Origin: Lamellibrachia satsuma
Taxonomy: Eukaryota; Annelida; Polychaeta; Sabellida; Siboglinidae
Reading direction: 5' to 3'
DNA: 64,000 bases
Assembly (NCBI GenBank): GCA_033239005.1
Contig: BSQZ01000070.1
Coordinates: 947,617-1,011,616 of the forward strand
The position numbers and the translations under genes are program-made. Under the pieces are notes generated by a model that did no database searches, had not been told where the DNA came from, and saw only the letters and a program-made list of their open reading frames with translations. This document shows positions 29,641-48,641 of the stretch, piece by piece. Numbering within the stretch: position 1 is the first letter of the stretch; each line of letters opens with the position of its first letter.

Positions 29641-30918
29641 AGCATGACCCTATCATATTGGCAAGAAATATACCCTTGTCTTTGCTTAAAAACACTGATC
29701 ACTACCTAACTTTCAATGATCCAGCATGGCCCTATCGTATTGGCAAGAAATATACCCTTGTCTTTGCCTAAAAACACTGATCACTATCTGACTTTCAATG
29801 ATCCAGCATGGCCATATCGTATTGGCAAGAAATATACCCTTGTCGTTGCATAAAAAAACTTATCACTACCTAACTTTCAATGATCCAGCACGGCCATATC
29901 GTATTGGCAAGAAATATACCCTTGTCTTTGCCTAAAAACACTCATCACTACCTAACTTTCAATGATCCAGCGTGGCCATATCGTATTGGCAAGACATATA
30001 CCATTGTCTTTGTCTAAAAACACAGATCACTACCTAACTTTCAATGATCCAGCATGGCCATATCGTATTGGCAAGAAATATACCCTTGTCTTTGTCTAAA
30101 AACACATATCACTACCTAACTTTCAATGATCCAGCATGACCATATCGTATTGGCAAGAAATATACCCTTGTCTTTGCATAAAAAACACTGATCACTATCT
30201 GACTTTCAATGATCCAGCGTGGCCATATCGTATTGGCAAGAAATATACCCTTGTCTTTGCCTAAAAACACTGATCACTACCTAACTTTCAATGATCCAGC
30301 GTGGCCATATCGTATTGGCAAGAAATATACCCTTGTCTTTGCATAAAAACACTGATCACTTACTAACTTTCAATGATCCAGCATGGCTATATCGTATTGG
30401 CAAGAAATACACCCTTGTCTTTGCCTAAAAACACTGATCACTACCTAACTTTCAATGATCCAGCATGGCCATATCGTATTGGCAAGAAATATACCCTTGT
30501 CTTTGCCTAAAAACACTGATCACTACCTAACTTTCAATGAACCAGCATGGCTATATCGTATTGGCAAGAAATATACCTTTGTCTTTGCCTAAAAACACTG
30601 ATCACTACCTAACTCTCAATGATCCAGCATAGCCATATCGTATTGGCAAGAAATATACCCTTGTATTTGCATAAAAACACTGATCACTACCCAACTTTCA
30701 ATGATCCAGCAAGGCCATATCGTATTGGCAAGAAATATACCCTTGTCTTTGCCTAAAAACACTGATCACTACCTAACTGTCAATGATCCAGCATAGCCAT
30801 ATCGTATTGGCAAGAAATATACCCTTGTATTTGCATAACAACACTGATCACTACCTAACTTTCAGTGATCCAGCACGGCCATATCGTATTGGCAAGAAAT
30901 AAACCCTTGTCTTTGCCT
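29570..30918 (+). repeat. 82-bp satellite, about 16 copies
   Basis: The period is exactly 82 bp, measured at CACTGATCAC (29611, 29693, 29775). The unit contains AACTTTCAATGATCCAGCAT, CATATCGTATTGGCAAGAAA and TACCCTTGTCTTTGCCTAAA. It ends in a poly-A run that leads into an AC microsatellite. Confidence 0.97.
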
Positions 30919-30920
30919 AA

Positions 30921-33320
<2,400 letters not shown>

Positions 33321-33321
33321 C

Positions 33322-33846
33322 GGAAAGTTGAGACCCTTGCCTTCCTCTTCTCAGAGGAAAGTTGAAGGTTGAGACCCTTGACTCCCTCCGCTTAGAGGGA
33401 AGTGGGAGGTTGAGACCCTTGCCTCCTTCCCCTCAGAGGAGAGTGGGATGTTGATACCCTTACCTCCCTCCCTCAGAGGAGAGTGGCAGGTTGAGACCCT
33501 TGCCTCCCTCCCCTCAGAGGAGAGTGGTAGGTTGAGACCCTTGCCTCCCTCCCTCAGAGGATAGTGGGAGGTTGAGACCCTTGCCTCCCTCCCCTCAGAG
33601 GAGAGTGGGAGGTTGATACCCTTGCCTCCCTCCACTCAGATGAGACTGGCAGGCTGAGACCCTTCCCTCCCTCCCCCCAGAGGAAAGTCGGATGTTGAGA
33701 CTCTTGCCTCCATCCACTCAGGAGAAGTGGAAGATCGAGACCATTGCCTCCCTCCTCTCAGACGAGAATGGGAGGTTGAGACCCTTGCCTCCTTCCCTTC
33801 AGAGGAAAGAGGAAGGTTAAGACCATTGCCTCCTTCCCCTCAGAGA
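33322..33846 (+). repeat. 41-bp minisatellite, about 12-13 copies
   Basis: The unit reads GGTTGAGACCCTTGCCTCCC followed by TCCCCTCAGAGGAGAGTGGGA; the period of 41 was measured at 33369, 33410 and 33451. It has strong purine/pyrimidine asymmetry. Confidence 0.95.
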
Positions 33847-34075
33847 GTAAACTTAGTACCATTGTACATTTAAATACTCCCATCAGCATCAAATCCCTAG
33901 AATCTATCAACTAGCCTGGTTAATTTTATTGCACCTTCCAGTTACCAGCCGATGGTATTCAGCCTACACTGCACACCAGGGATGCCATTAGCAGCCAGAT
34001 AAGATCTGACAACACTTGATTATCGCTTTAATTGACTGCATTTCACGTAGTTCACAGTTCTTGCTCCGTCGTAAA

Positions 34076-37000
34076 TGTGTCATGGCAGTACCAGAGTCGC
34101 TCCTGATAAAAATTATGGGATATGGGTTATAAATTCACACATTTTGTGTTAATTCGTCGTACACCGAATTTCCTTGTTACTTGATTTTTCGAATAAACAA
34201 TACCAGACTCCCGATCCAGAAAGATGCAGTGCAGATGCAACTGCATCGGTCAGATCCAAAACGGTTCGGACCAGAATTTTTTTATAAATTCATACATTGA
34301 ATTTCCTTATATGTTGCTTGTCGTATCGAATAAACTAATCAGATAAAACTGCAGTTCAGATGCAAATCCATCGGCCAAATCTAAAAGGAATCGGTCAGAT
34401 ACAACTGCTTCGGGACGTGCGTCAAAGCGAATGTTTGAAGACAGATTTTGCCGACTCGAGAGTCACATATACTTACACAGTTAAAAAAACCAGGCTCTGA
34501 ACGGCTAACCGTGGTCTACATCAAATAGGCTGTAGGATCTCGGCTAGCAGGCCTGTATTCTGGCCAATGTCCTCGGTTGACACATTTTACGTTTGCGTAT
34601 ATATGAAAGCACAGTGTAATAAGAAATATTGAATCTGTCTGAGGCATAAATTTTGTACTGTGCTGCACCGTTGAAGATGTTAATTTGTAACGAAATAATA
34701 AATAATGTATTAAACAAATGATACGTATATAATATAACTTTCAGTACATTAGTATTGTTTTATTAATGGCAAACATACATTGATACTGAGAACATGCAAA
34801 AAGCTTCGAGTATAAACAATGCGTACCTGACGCCATCTTAATATTTGGCATGTCAATGAATCACCTTGTGGGATTTCATGTTAAATACTGCCTCTCTCCG
34901 AATTCATATCTGCATACCGACGCCAGCCGAAAATTACGTCGGCGACATAAATATATTATTTTGTAGAAGATGTTTGCTGACACTTCATTCATAAGACAAA
35001 TACGTAATACCAAAAAGCGTCGAATAACGGCGCTGTATCCAAGATTCGTAAATGTGTCATGGCAGTATCAGAATCGCTCCTGATAAAATTACCGGACGTG
35101 GGTTATAAATTCACACATTTTGTATCAATTCGTAGTACACTGACTTTCCTTATATGTTACTTGTCTTGTCGAATAAACTATTCAGATACAACTGCAGTTC
35201 AGATACAACTGCAGTTCAGAAGCACCTGCATCGGTCAGATCTAAAGGAATCGGTCAGATGCAACTGCATTGTGACGCGCGTCAAAGCAAGTGTTTGAAGA
35301 GAGATTTTGCCGACTAGAGAGTCATATATACCTACAAAGTTCACACAAAACCAGGCTCAGAAGGGCTAACCGTGGTCTACATTAAATAGGTCGTACGACC
35401 TCGGTTAACCGGTGTGTATTCTGGCCAATGTCCTCGGTTGACACGTTTTACGTTTTGCGTATGTATGAAAGCACAGTGTAATAAGAAATATTGAATCTGT
35501 CAGATGTGAGGCATATATTTTGCCCTGTGGTGCGCTGTTGAAGATGTTAGTTTGTAATTAATTAATAAATAACGTGTTAAACGTTCATTAAACAAATGAT
35601 ACGCACATATTGGAATTTCAGTACACAATGTATACATACATTTAAATTATTATGTTAATGACAAAAAATGCATTGATACTGAGAACATGCCAAAAGCTTC
35701 GAGTCTAAGCAATGCGTAGCGAGCGCCATCTTTGTATTTGGCTTGTCAATGAAGCACCTCGTGGGATTTCATGTTAAGTATTGCCTCTCTCCGAATTCAT
35801 ATTTGCATACCTATGCCAGCCGAAAATTACTTCCGTGAGGTGAATATGGTATTTTGTGGAATATCTTTGCTGACACTTCATTCACAAGACGAATACGTAA
35901 TACCAAAAAACGTCGCTATCCAAGATGCGTAAATATGTCATGGCAGTATCAGAGTCGCTCCTGATAAAAATTATAGGACTTATGTTATAAATTCACACAT
36001 TTTGTATTAATACGTAGTACACTGAATTTCCTTATATGTTACTTTTCTTGTCGAATTAGTTATTCAGATACAACTGCAGTGCAGATGCAACTATATCGGT
36101 CAGATCTAAAAGGAATCGGTCAGGTGCAACTGCATCGAGACTTGCGTCAAAGCGAGTGTTTGAAGAGAGATTTTGCCGAATCGAGAGTCAAATATACCTT
36201 CACAATTCACACAAAACCAGGCTCGGAACGGCTAACCGTGGTCTATATCAAATAGGCGGTAGGACCTCGGTTAGCAGGTGTGTATTCTGGCCAATGTCCT
36301 CGGTTGACACCTTTTACGTTTTGCGTATACATGAAAGCACAGTGTAACCAGAAATATTGAATCGGTCAGATCTGAGGCATATATTTTGCCATTTGCTGCA
36401 CCGTTGAAGATGTTAATTTGTAATTCATTAATAAATAATTTATAAAAATTTCGTCAAACAGATGATGCGTACATATTGAACTTTAAGTACACAATTTATA
36501 TATTGATAAATATTGTTATGTTAATGGAAAAAGTACATTGATATTAAGAACATGCCAACAGCTTCGAGTCCAAACAATGCGTAGCGGATGCCATCTTAAT
36601 ATTGGGCATGTCAATGAAGTATCTTATCGGATTTCATGTTGAGTATTACCTCTCTCCGAATTCATATTTGCATACCGACGTCAGCCGAATATTACGTCGG
36701 TGACGTGAATATAGTATTTTGTGGAAGATCTTTGCTGACACTTCTTTAAAAAAACGGATGCGCAATACAAAAAAGCTCTATCCAATATTCGTAAATGTGC
36801 CATGGCAGTATCAGAGACGCTCCAGATAAAAATTGCGGGACGTGAGTTATAAATTCATACATTCTGTATTAATTCGTAGTACTCTGAATTTCTTTATATG
36901 TTACTTGTCTTGTCGAATAAATTATTCAGATCTAAAAGAAATCGGGCAGATGCAACTGCTTCGTGACGTGCGTCAAAGCGATTGTTTGAAGAGAGATTTT

Positions 37001-37860
37001 GCCGAATCGAGAGTCATATATACCTACACAATTCACACAAAACCAGGCTCTGAACGGCCAACCGTGGTTTACATCAAATAGGCGATAGGTTAGAAGGTGT
37101 GTATTCTGGCCAATGTCCTCGGTTGACACCTTTTACGTTTTGCGTATATACGAATGCACAGTGTAGTAAGAAATATTGAATCGGTCAGATCTGAAGCATA
37201 TATTTTTTTGCTCAGTGTTGTTGAAGATTTTTATTTGTAGTGAATTAATAAATAATGTATTAAACGTTCGTTAAACAAATGATGCGTACATATTGAACTT
37301 TCAATACATTAATAAACAGTGTTATTTTAATGGAAAAATACATAGATAGTGAGAACAACGAGTCTAAACAATGCCATCTTAATATCGGGCACGTCAATGA
37401 AGTATCTTGTGGGATTTCATGTTAAGTACTGTCTCTGTCCGAATTCATATTTACATACCGACGCTAGCCGAATATTACGTCGGTGACGTGAATATAGTAT
37501 TTTGTGGAAGATCGTAAGTACGTAATACCAAATAGCGTCGAATAACTATCTGATATAGCGTTATCTGATATTCGTAAATTTGTCATGGCAGTATAAAAAA
37601 CATTTACGGGACGTGGGTGTCGTGCAGACAGTGAAATGACGACGTTGCCCAGCAATGGTTTGGACCAGAATATTCACCGTAGAACCGAGGACGCGCATCA
37701 AATCGAGTGTGTGAAGACATATTTAAACGACTCGAGAGTTATACACACAGTTCACACAAAAACAGGCTCTGAACGGCTAACCGAGGTCTACATCAAATTC
37801 ACACAGGAAACCACTAGTAGGTGTTTAAAAACGTGCCTGGACTAGAATTGAATACTATTT
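34076..37860 (+). repeat. Tandem array of 0.8-1.0 kb units, four plus a partial
   Basis: Units start with CATGGCAGTA at 34081, 35058, 35939, 36800 and 37584 (spacings 977, 881, 861 and 784). Each full unit contains ACAAAACCAGGCTC, TGGCCAATGTCCTCGGTTGA, GCCATCTT and TTCATATTTGCATACCGACG in the same order. Non-coding. Confidence 0.93.
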
Positions 37861-37869
37861 CCAACCGAG

Positions 37870-39655
<1,786 letters not shown>

Positions 39656-40029
39656 CAAAGCCAGAAACTACCCTGTTCCAAATAAAGTAAGTTACCAATA
39701 CGCAGTCAGTCACTCAGTCACTCAACTATAAACAATACAAGAAGACAATCTGCATATTCAGCGAGTATGATGTTGCCAGATTCTATCATGCCTATTACCT
39801 CTACATCACTAGTCCAAGTAACCAGCCTGGCTGCTAGGACGTCCTTGGAAGAGGCTAACTGCAAACAAACTATATTACTATATTTCCAACATATAGGCCC
39901 TACATCTCATCAAAGAGCATATTTTGAGATATCTAGATATTCAGCATTTAAATCCAAGATGACACGTTTGTTATGTTAGATGACGCGCCCTTATCGGGCG
40001 GGCGGGCGGGCGGGCCGGCGGGACGGCGG
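39656..40029. other. Unclassified stretch with a GGGCGGGC run
   Basis: Nothing is recognised as coding. A GGGCGGGCGGGC run lies at about 39996-40020. Confidence 0.5.
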
Positions 40030-40380
40030 GCAGGCGAGCAGGCGAAACTACGCTTCAACTGAACCCCGTATGCTACCTAAGATATGTTCACATACTCGGA
40101 ATGAAGATATTGACCATAACATGGTGGAACTCTGTGGGAAATTTGTGCGTGCGTGTGTGCGTGCGTAGGTTCGTGCGTACGTACATACATGCGTGCGTGC
40201 GTGCGTGTGTGCGTGCGTGCATGCATGCGTGCGTGCATGTTGACTATACAGTGCATGTGGCCGTCTGACATGGACTATCTCTTAGTTCAGGACTAACTGC
40301 ATAGGTAATAAACTCTTGTTTCTGAATTGAAGCAGTGGTCACTGCCTAACTTTCAATAATCCATCAAACAAGCCTACCCT
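40030..40380 (+). repeat. Repeat family B, diverged copy 4
   Basis: It shares the end region of B (GACCATAA.ATGGTGGAACTC, then CACTGCCTAACTTTCAATAATCCA), with an inserted GTGC-type microsatellite at about 40145-40240. Confidence 0.7.
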
Positions 40381-40676
40381 CTTTCAGGGATAATAAGATG
40401 AAACCAAATAAAAGCAAAAGCAAAAAAAATAAGCAAATTATGTGGTTGAATGTTGAATGTATATTATTATTTGTTTGGACGATTTGCCGTAACATTTATT
40501 TAAGCAAGGGAATCATTCCCTTTTTATTGACAATTACAATTAGTATCGTTTTAAATAATTTACAAATTTATTATGTCAATCACACTGGTCATTAATTAAC
40601 TGAGTATTTCTCCTGGTGATTATCTAAAAAAAGTAATTACTACGTTTAACCAACATACTATGCTTGACCAATAAGT

Positions 40677-40744
<68 letters not shown>

Positions 40745-42169
40745 CATGCGTGCTTGTGTGCGTGCGTGCGTACGGGCGTGCTTGCGTGCGTACTGAACAT
40801 TGCTTGCTAGATAAACCGCTACTTGCCCACAATTTAAGCGACTGTGCTGGCTGTGAGCGATTGAAACATTAGTAAAGCATTTCATTGGTTACTGCTGCAA
40901 CTGGGATCGATTATGTTCAATTCCATGTTTGTTCGGGTGGATTCACCAAGGGCAATAATAAAGTATCTCCTCTGGTTAATAAAGTATCACCTCTGGTTAA
41001 TAAAGATGGGATGTAGTAAATAAACTATGGAATCTTTATTCGTATGTTGTTGGTAATACACTGTAATTCTTCTTTTGGAATTTTGAGGTCGTCCCGTAAC
41101 TGTGATAGATTGTTCAAAAACAAAAATGTCTAATTCTGCTCGCACCGACGTCGCCGGCCTCCTGTGTCCTTTATTTCGACATTCTATCGAAGAGACCCAC
41201 TCACCAGGGTGCGTTGTTTAGTGACGTCTTTACGCAGTCGTGATGGAACGAACATCTAATGCCTGTTGACAAGTCTCGTTTTTATTTTTGCCAGCAACGA
41301 GGCAATCATGTCATTAAACGTCTAGGCTTCACGACGTCTTGATCCCCACACAAACATTACAAAGACATGTGTCTAGAGTCCTACAGTAGAGTGGTTATTG
41401 TTTGACAAAGCCCACAGTAATGGATAACTGGATGCAACAAAATAAAGCAGTAGCATACCCACGGTAACATTCTCAGACATAAATCTTTTGAAGTAGACGA
41501 GACGTAATTGACATTGTTGTGTATGGCGTACCTATTTAAACGGCACAATTTTAGTATTTAGCGTATTTCGTGTTGGTAATTTATCAGAACTTACAACAGA
41601 CACTGCATTAGACAGGCTGCTCTGTCAAAGAAGAAGAAATCACAGATGTTATTGTGGTTCTGCATGATGATGGTGTTGTATAATGTCATGCATTGTTATT
41701 GTATTAATAACTGTTATGTGTAAGGTTTATTAAACTGGTTTACTACCTGAAATTGTTTCCCTCCAGGCAAGACATTTATAGACTTATGTGTGACAACGGG
41801 TATTTTACTTTGCATCAATACATAACACTTAAAATGGGAATTTTAAATGTTATGACTCAAAATACACCAATGCGCCATCTTTCATTGACATACATTGAAT
41901 GTAACTATTACAGTTCTATTCAAATATATGTTTGTTTGTTCCCTCATATCTCCGTCAGTTTCACATGCACCAGAGGCTGATATATGTGATCCTTCATACA
42001 AAGGGTAGTTCGTAGTTACATGCAACTGTTCACAACGATATGCGTGTTTTCTACTATGGTCACGAGCTACGTAATTGATCCCAAACGTCTGCATAAGTTA
42101 CTTCGTGACACCGAACGAACGCCGCATTAAGACGTAGATACATCATACCTGCCTAACATGCAATTAGTG
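40381..42169. other. Non-coding stretch with (TG)n at 40685-40741
   Basis: A TG run passes into GTGC repeats; the remainder is AT-rich with no recognised gene. A three-fold TAAAGTATC.CCTCTGGTTAA repeat is near 40960-41000. Confidence 0.55.
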
Positions 42170-42600
42170 GTAGGCCGGGTTATTTTCGCTCGGCCTAAAC
42201 CTAGAATGACTAGACTATGGGTGACGCTTTGTCCATTGAAACGCGAGTGGTCGCCAACTAAACACAGATTCTATCGGTTCACCGACAATGAACTGATGGC
42301 ACCACAGAGTCAGACTGGGACATGTTGACGTAACCGGAAGGAAGGTGTCAACCATATTATGTTGGAACTCGGTGTGGAAAATCTTCCGAAGAAACCGCTT
42401 ACTGGGTGACTTGTTCGAAATTGCGTGCGTGAGTGCATGCGTGCGTGGGTGCACGTGTGCGTGTGTGTGCGTGATGTCTATACAGTGCGCGTACCCGTCT
42501 GACATGGACTAACTCTTGGTGCAGGACTAACTGTATTTAGATAATATATCCCTGTTTCTGTATAGAAGCACTGATCACTGCCTAACGTTCAATAATCCAA
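42170..42600 (+). repeat. Repeat family B, diverged copy 5
   Basis: It follows B from the TTTCGCTCGGCCTAAACCTA block to CACTGCCTAACGTTCAATAATCCA, with about three-quarters visible identity. Confidence 0.7.
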
Positions 42601-43681
<1,081 letters not shown>

Positions 43682-43744
43682 TAATGCGTGTTCACAACCC
43701 AGTGATGTGTTGACAATGCAATTACGTATCGACAACCGTGTGCA

Positions 43745-43855
<111 letters not shown>

Positions 43856-43932
43856 ACAACATGTTACGTATGACAATTACATTACGTATTGATAAACATA
43901 TCATATACCAGCAACCCTGTTTATGTTTGTAG

Positions 43933-44058
43933 TTTCTCGGAGTGTGTCTTTGTGTCGTGTCACTGTCGAGTGTCGTCAAGACAATATGGGACGGCGCGTC
44001 GGGCAACGAACTTGTCCTCGCACAATACGTCACACCGGCCGTTTACTTTGTCTCAATG
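43933..44058 (+). CDS. ABCC1-like: ABCC1-like exon 2: TMD0
   Basis: Acceptor gtttgtag, donor GTGCGT. 42 codons, phase 0 at both ends. Reads [20 protein letters not shown] and [10 protein letters not shown], aligned with the third TMD0 helix region of MRP1. Confidence 0.82.
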
Positions 44059-44321
44059 GTGCGTACACGTCTTTGTTCACTAAACGTACATTCAACGTGC
44101 TATATTTATCATAGGCATATTTCAAATGTGAGCAATAAGTAAACAATGCCTGAGAAAACACGATTGTTAGTTTCCGTCCACATTCTTAAAAAAAATATTA
44201 TAATGTTCGTAAACTTTCCCTAACCCTCGATTAAAATTAAAAACATTGATACGTTGCAATAATAGTATAGTTTGTCTTAAAAAATGCGAACAAATAACAC
44301 GTCGTGTGTTTTATGTTCCAG

Positions 44322-44465
44322 GTGCTTGCCACGTTCGTCACACATTACGAATTCCGCAAAGGTGTTATTTCTGGCGGAGTTCTATTTTTCTACTGGATGT
44401 TGTTATCGTTTCTTGGTGTTGTACCATTCCGGTCCAATATAATGCGTCTGCAGAATGCCGAACAA
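44322..44465 (+). CDS. ABCC1-like: ABCC1-like exon 3: TMD0
   Basis: Acceptor tgttccag, donor GTGAGC. 48 codons, phase 0. Contains LATFVTHYEFRKGV followed by a hydrophobic helix, a clear match to the conserved (L)LATF...ERRKGV block. Confidence 0.9.
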
Positions 44466-45050
44466 GTGAGCGGTGTGCACTGGCACGGTCATAGATTAAC
44501 ATGTGGGCTTAACTTGGGTATAATTGGCTTTCGAAAATGTAATTTTGCATTTACATGCAATGATACAGACTGGAACGAATTTTTTATGTTTGGTGTATAT
44601 TCATTCACATTAATTACTCACATTAATTTCTAATTGTTTAGTCAACAGCATTTGCATTTATATAAATATTCATAAATTATGTTATGTATTATACAATTAT
44701 GTATGGGTGCATTTGTATTTGCACTTGTATTTGAGTCATTTCAAATATTCACATTTGCGTTATCAATGCATTTGTATTTGCTTTAGCAACATTATTACTT
44801 CTTGTGTCATTGGGATTATAACTACTTTTATTGATAAAATGACACATCGAATTAGACACCTTCAAATATTGCGATACCAACAATTATGCATATTAAATGA
44901 ACTATGTTTAAGTTGTATACGATTCATCACACCCTTCATATGGCTAGCAAAATGTAGGTAAGTTATTGTTCAGATATTCTTAGTAGACGATCCATACGAT
45001 TCATGGAAATGTGGTTTTTAACTAACGCTATATTGAACATTGCATTTCAG

Positions 45051-45239
45051 GCAGCTGAAGATGTGTTCCACATCGTCGCCTTCTACGTCTCCTACGGCTT
45101 CGCGTTCCTGCAGCTATTGTTGTCTTTGTTCTCCGACGTCGCCGCCCGCCCCGAGTTCCGTCGTCCTGACAGGAAGAAGGACCCGCTCCTGCAGCCGCTC
45201 CGGGACCAGCAGAAGTTCTTTGACTCGTCCGAAATAGAG
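45051..45239 (+). CDS. ABCC1-like: ABCC1-like exon 4: last TMD0 helix and start of L0
   Basis: Acceptor tgcatttcag, donor GTAGGT. 63 codons, phase 0. A hydrophobic helix ending in LSLFSDV is followed by a charged segment. The exon is more GC-rich than its introns. Confidence 0.92.
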
Positions 45240-45997
45240 GTAGGTGAAAAATGACGGTGTCCCACATTTTGTCTCCCACATCGTTATCATCCGTAAGGTA
45301 GCACCACTCCTTTCTGTTCTGCTTACCAGGCATCACACTGCTGTCAACAGTGGTTTCGTCACTACACCTCTTCAGTGACATTCCTCCTTTCATGTGTCCC
45401 TAGAAATATGTTCTGGTGACGTTCTGTACATCTTTCATCACACAGCAATACGTCTGTGTCTGACTATATCAGTGATTGATTCAGGGGTGAAAGAAAAGTA
45501 TAACATCGGATCTGATTATTTTATCTGACAGCTCCTAGGCATAGCGTCTCAAAACGTCAAGATTATATGTCTCCTGTGATCGCAGTGTCCCAGCCTCTGC
45601 ACCAAAAATTGCTATTAGCAAGATAAAGGAATAGTGTCTGGGTTTCAGAAAAAGAGGTGTCCAACTGATCCAGTGATGCTATCTGGAATATATTCCATTG
45701 CTCCTCCTGATCTTGGCTGCTTGTATTAAGATGCACCTCAAAGTACGTTTCCAAGCATTTGAACACAATATCTTTTTATTTTCAGGTTTGTGTCACTTTC
45801 TGTGCTGCCATAAGATATGTAAATTGCAGTAGTTTTTTTATTCTTCAAAATTTTTTTTCTTTCATGAATCAAACGAAATCACTTATGAGACGCAGTTGTT
45901 TATAACAGATTAGTGAATGTACGCTGAAACATACACTTGCAAAATCGTTATGAACACACGATATTTGTAGTTTATTTAAATGTGTGTCCCTTTCCAG

Positions 45998-46059
45998 AAA
46001 GTCTGTCCGGAGATTACTGCACCGTTCTGGCTACGGATGCTCTTTCTGTGGATCACGAA
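45998..46059 (+). CDS. ABCC1-like: ABCC1-like exon 5: L0 linker, 62 bases
   Basis: Acceptor tttccag, donor GTAAGC. Reads CPEITAPFWLRMLFLWIT, equivalent to the CPE...S.ITFWW.T block of MRP1 L0. Ends in phase 2, matched by the one-base start of exon 6. Too short to show as an open frame. Confidence 0.88.
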
Positions 46060-46250
46060 GTAAGCCTTTTATTGTTATTTGTCTTAAATTTGACAGCTGA
46101 CAAGTTTATCGTAAAAGCACGTTGCTTTCATAAAATTAATTTTGCTAAATTAATTCGTTACCGGTGAACGATTGTGCATAATGCCTACAACGTTGCAACG
46201 GACAAAGAAACCGCGATACCTGCTGTGAGTTGTCACCGCTATGTTCGCAG

Positions 46251-46385
46251 CATGTTGGTGAGAGGGTACCGTCGTGACCTCACCGCCGATGATCTGTTGG
46301 ACCTGAAGCCAGAAGACAAGTGTGATGAAGTCGTGACGAGGTTCGAACACGAGTGGAAGAAAGAACTGAAGGAAACGAAATGGAA
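46251..46385 (+). CDS. ABCC1-like: ABCC1-like exon 6: L0 to TMD1
   Basis: Acceptor gttcgcag, donor GTAAGA. Reads LVRGYRRDLTADDLLDLKPE and WKKELK, the RGYR.PL...DLW.L block. Phase 2 out. Confidence 0.92.
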
Positions 46386-46667
46386 GTAAGACAACGTTTG
46401 CTTTATACACATATATATTGTAATGTATATAATGCGAGGATAGGCGCGTCCTCGAGACATTGTGTGTCGAGCTTTTAGTCGCATACACAAGCCTTTTCAG
46501 TTGGAATATCAGCGTATCTAAGTTACAATAAATCATGTTTTCCCGTTTAGGGCGTGGTTCTCGGTATTTCCACTACGAGCGCCGCTGCCGTGTATTGATG
46601 GTTGTTGACCAAACATGTGGCGCAATCTTGTTTAGTCCTGTTGAATGGTGCAGTATGTTAACGCACA

Positions 46668-46990
<323 letters not shown>

Positions 46991-47186
46991 ATGCAATATA
47001 TACACAGACATATATTGCATTCATATATATTTGCGATTGTCGTGAAACTTATGCAGACAATCATACACACAGTCATACTAAAAAACGGATAAGATAATCG
47101 CAATCCCCGTAAAATTGTGATCATAATAAAATTGTAATGTAAACGCAATTAGAATATATCTGGATTTTTTGGTCTCTTTCTAACAG

Positions 47187-47447
47187 AATGGTCAATAAAG
47201 GTACAGTCCTGAATGAAGTGCATCTCGGAAATGTAGAAGATGAAGAAAGACCCGAAAAATACTTTCATTCTCTTGACTCTTTCCCTCCGAAGCAATCCAC
47301 GTCGTCTTTCCCTGCACCGAGTAAAACGCCAAGACCCCCGTCCATCTCGAGAGCCATTGTCCGCACCTTCGGGGGATACTTCGCACTGGGAGGTGTCTTC
47401 AAATTATGCTACGTTCTAATTACACTAATCTTACCCCAGATACTAAA
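47187..47447 (+). CDS. ABCC1-like: ABCC1-like exon 7: cytosolic segment and first TMD1 helix
   Basis: Acceptor ctaacag, donor GTAAGT. 87 codons: acidic/Ser-Pro-rich stretch, then IVRTFGGYFALGGVFKLCYV...LPQILK. Phase 2 out. Confidence 0.92.
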
Positions 47448-47770
47448 GTAAGTATTAAATCAGCATAACCCACCGCTTTTGATATTAATCCTTTGTTAAT
47501 TGTAATTTTTTTTCATTAATTTTGTATGTATTTGTCTCCGAAGTTCTGCCATTCTCTTTATTACATTCACATGCACATATTTTACTTTAATGCATTTCCG
47601 ATAGTTTAACGAACGTTTACCGAAGAGGTTTGTGTGGTTAGTCTCTCCTATGACACCAACACACAGAGCTGTTGGATTCTGTTAATATGCTCGTCACTAA
47701 ATTACATAATGTATGGTAATTACAGTCCAACATGTCCCTCATTACCTGCTCCCCTAACTATATCCCATCC

Positions 47771-47816
47771 TGCGTGCGTGCGTGCGTGCGTGGGTGCGTG
47801 GGTGCGTGCGTGCGTG
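47771..47816 (+). repeat. (GCGT)n, intron 7
   Basis: Short TGCG-type run with GGGTGCG variants upstream of exon 8. Confidence 0.9.
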
Positions 47817-47885
47817 TGTAATTATATTGCGTGCACGGTGTGGCCAGATTTCTCCTTCTGTAATTATAATTGTTATATATTTTAG

Positions 47886-48087
47886 CATATCTTTTCACGA
47901 TGGTTGCAGCTTGTTGATAACCTTCATCGGGTCGAAGGATCCGTTGGCATGGCGAGGATATGCGTACATCGCCGCCTTGTTGATCATGTCTTGCACACGC
48001 ACAATATTCGACCAGAATCATGGGCATGTGTGTTTCGTAACCGGCATGCGCTTGCGCACAGCCATCGTCGGGGTGATATATCGAAAA
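47886..48087 (+). CDS. ABCC1-like: ABCC1-like exon 8: TMD1
   Basis: Acceptor tattttag, donor GTACGT. Reads WRGYAYIAALLIMSCTRTI and GMRLRTAIVGVIYRK, the conserved GMR..TA.....YRK segment. Ends in phase 0. Confidence 0.92.
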
Positions 48088-48641
48088 GTACGTCCGCCAT
48101 TTTGTTGTATATTACTTAAGACTGTTCATAATCTCTTGTACGATTTTTTTATTTTTCACGCGTGACTTGACCAATTAAACAACCATTGTAAAGTATCTGA
48201 CCAACAAAAATTATATATTTAAATCAACGTTGTTCTTGTTTCTTGAAAAAGGGACATTTAAGCAACTGGTGAAATTCATTCCCGAATCCTGACATCGTTA
48301 AATGACATAAATTACTAAAGTCTGTCGATTCCATTATACCTGCCTGAAGCGGCAGTCGATGATTACACGTACACAATTCACACAAACGTCTGTACAAAGT
48401 AGAAAGTTGATGGTAAATTATTCTCCATTTTAATTGTTTATCTTTGCTGTATGTTGTTCACTCATCATTATTAGAAATATTAGAAAGTTTTAAATTGACT
48501 ACACCTTTAAGCCATTTATCATTCGGTATTTTTTATTTAACCACAAGTTAGATTAGCCAGTGCTATTTAAGATGTATTTAATAAGTCTAATCCTAGGTGA
48601 TTAAAAGTTATTCGTAACAGATAATTAATATAAAAATTTCA

